This document shows positions 33,264 to 33,296 of a stretch of DNA of 33,296 nucleotides, one piece after another. The first letter of the stretch is position 1. Each line of letters begins with the position of its first letter. Both the position numbers and the translations under genes were made by a program. Under the pieces are notes generated by a model. It was not told the origin of the DNA. It worked only from the letters and a program-made list of their open reading frames with translations, and ran no database searches. Source of the stretch: Campylobacter sp. (GTDB lineage: Bacteria; Campylobacterota; Campylobacteria; Campylobacterales; Campylobacteraceae); the NCBI GenBank assembly GCA_012728225.1, contig JAAYFN010000009.1:1-33296 (forward strand), given 5' to 3'.

Positions 33264-33296
33264 ATGAAAATAGATAAAAGAGAGTTGATACTAAAC
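33264..33296 (+). CDS. Start of a rightward gene truncated by the window edge (MKIDKRELILN...)
   Basis: ATG preceded by AAAGGA; open to the window end; too short to identify. Confidence 0.4.
   Translation, partial: MKIDKRELILN

Overview
The window is almost entirely ordinary Campylobacter chromosome. Protein similarity, very low GC and gene order suggest the C. fetus/hyointestinalis side of the genus, but that placement is inference. It holds about 33 protein-coding genes and no tRNA, rRNA, IS element or CRISPR array that I could support. Recognisable blocks are: ppk; comEC-yihY (convergent, overlapping 3' ends); the glcD / PgbA-N-domain / Csd3-like M23 peptidase cluster; mgtE-nudix; the rpsF-ssb-rpsR operon; holA-rnr; ilvC-polysaccharide deacetylase-dprA-ruvX; tatB-tatC-queA; hemW; a very compact operon rppH-lysC-hobA-holB-folP-ligA-tlyA-lipocalin-ribF-cmoA; rpsO; and an Rrf2/DHH-phosphoesterase/75-aa unit. 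The strongest anomaly is an in-frame TGA in the essential gene ligA. It replaces the glycine codon of the catalytic KxDG motif (KFD*SSMNLLY), with the reading frame otherwise intact on both sides. It could be a sequencing error, a real nonsense mutation, recoding or a split enzyme, and this needs checking. The right edge (about 32.1-33.3 kb) looks like the control region of a phage-like or mobile element: a leftward HTH regulator, a 411-bp AT-rich region full of inverted repeats, a consensus sigma70 promoter pointing right, and the start of a rightward gene cut off by the window. I did not find a clear, novel multi-gene system inside the window.
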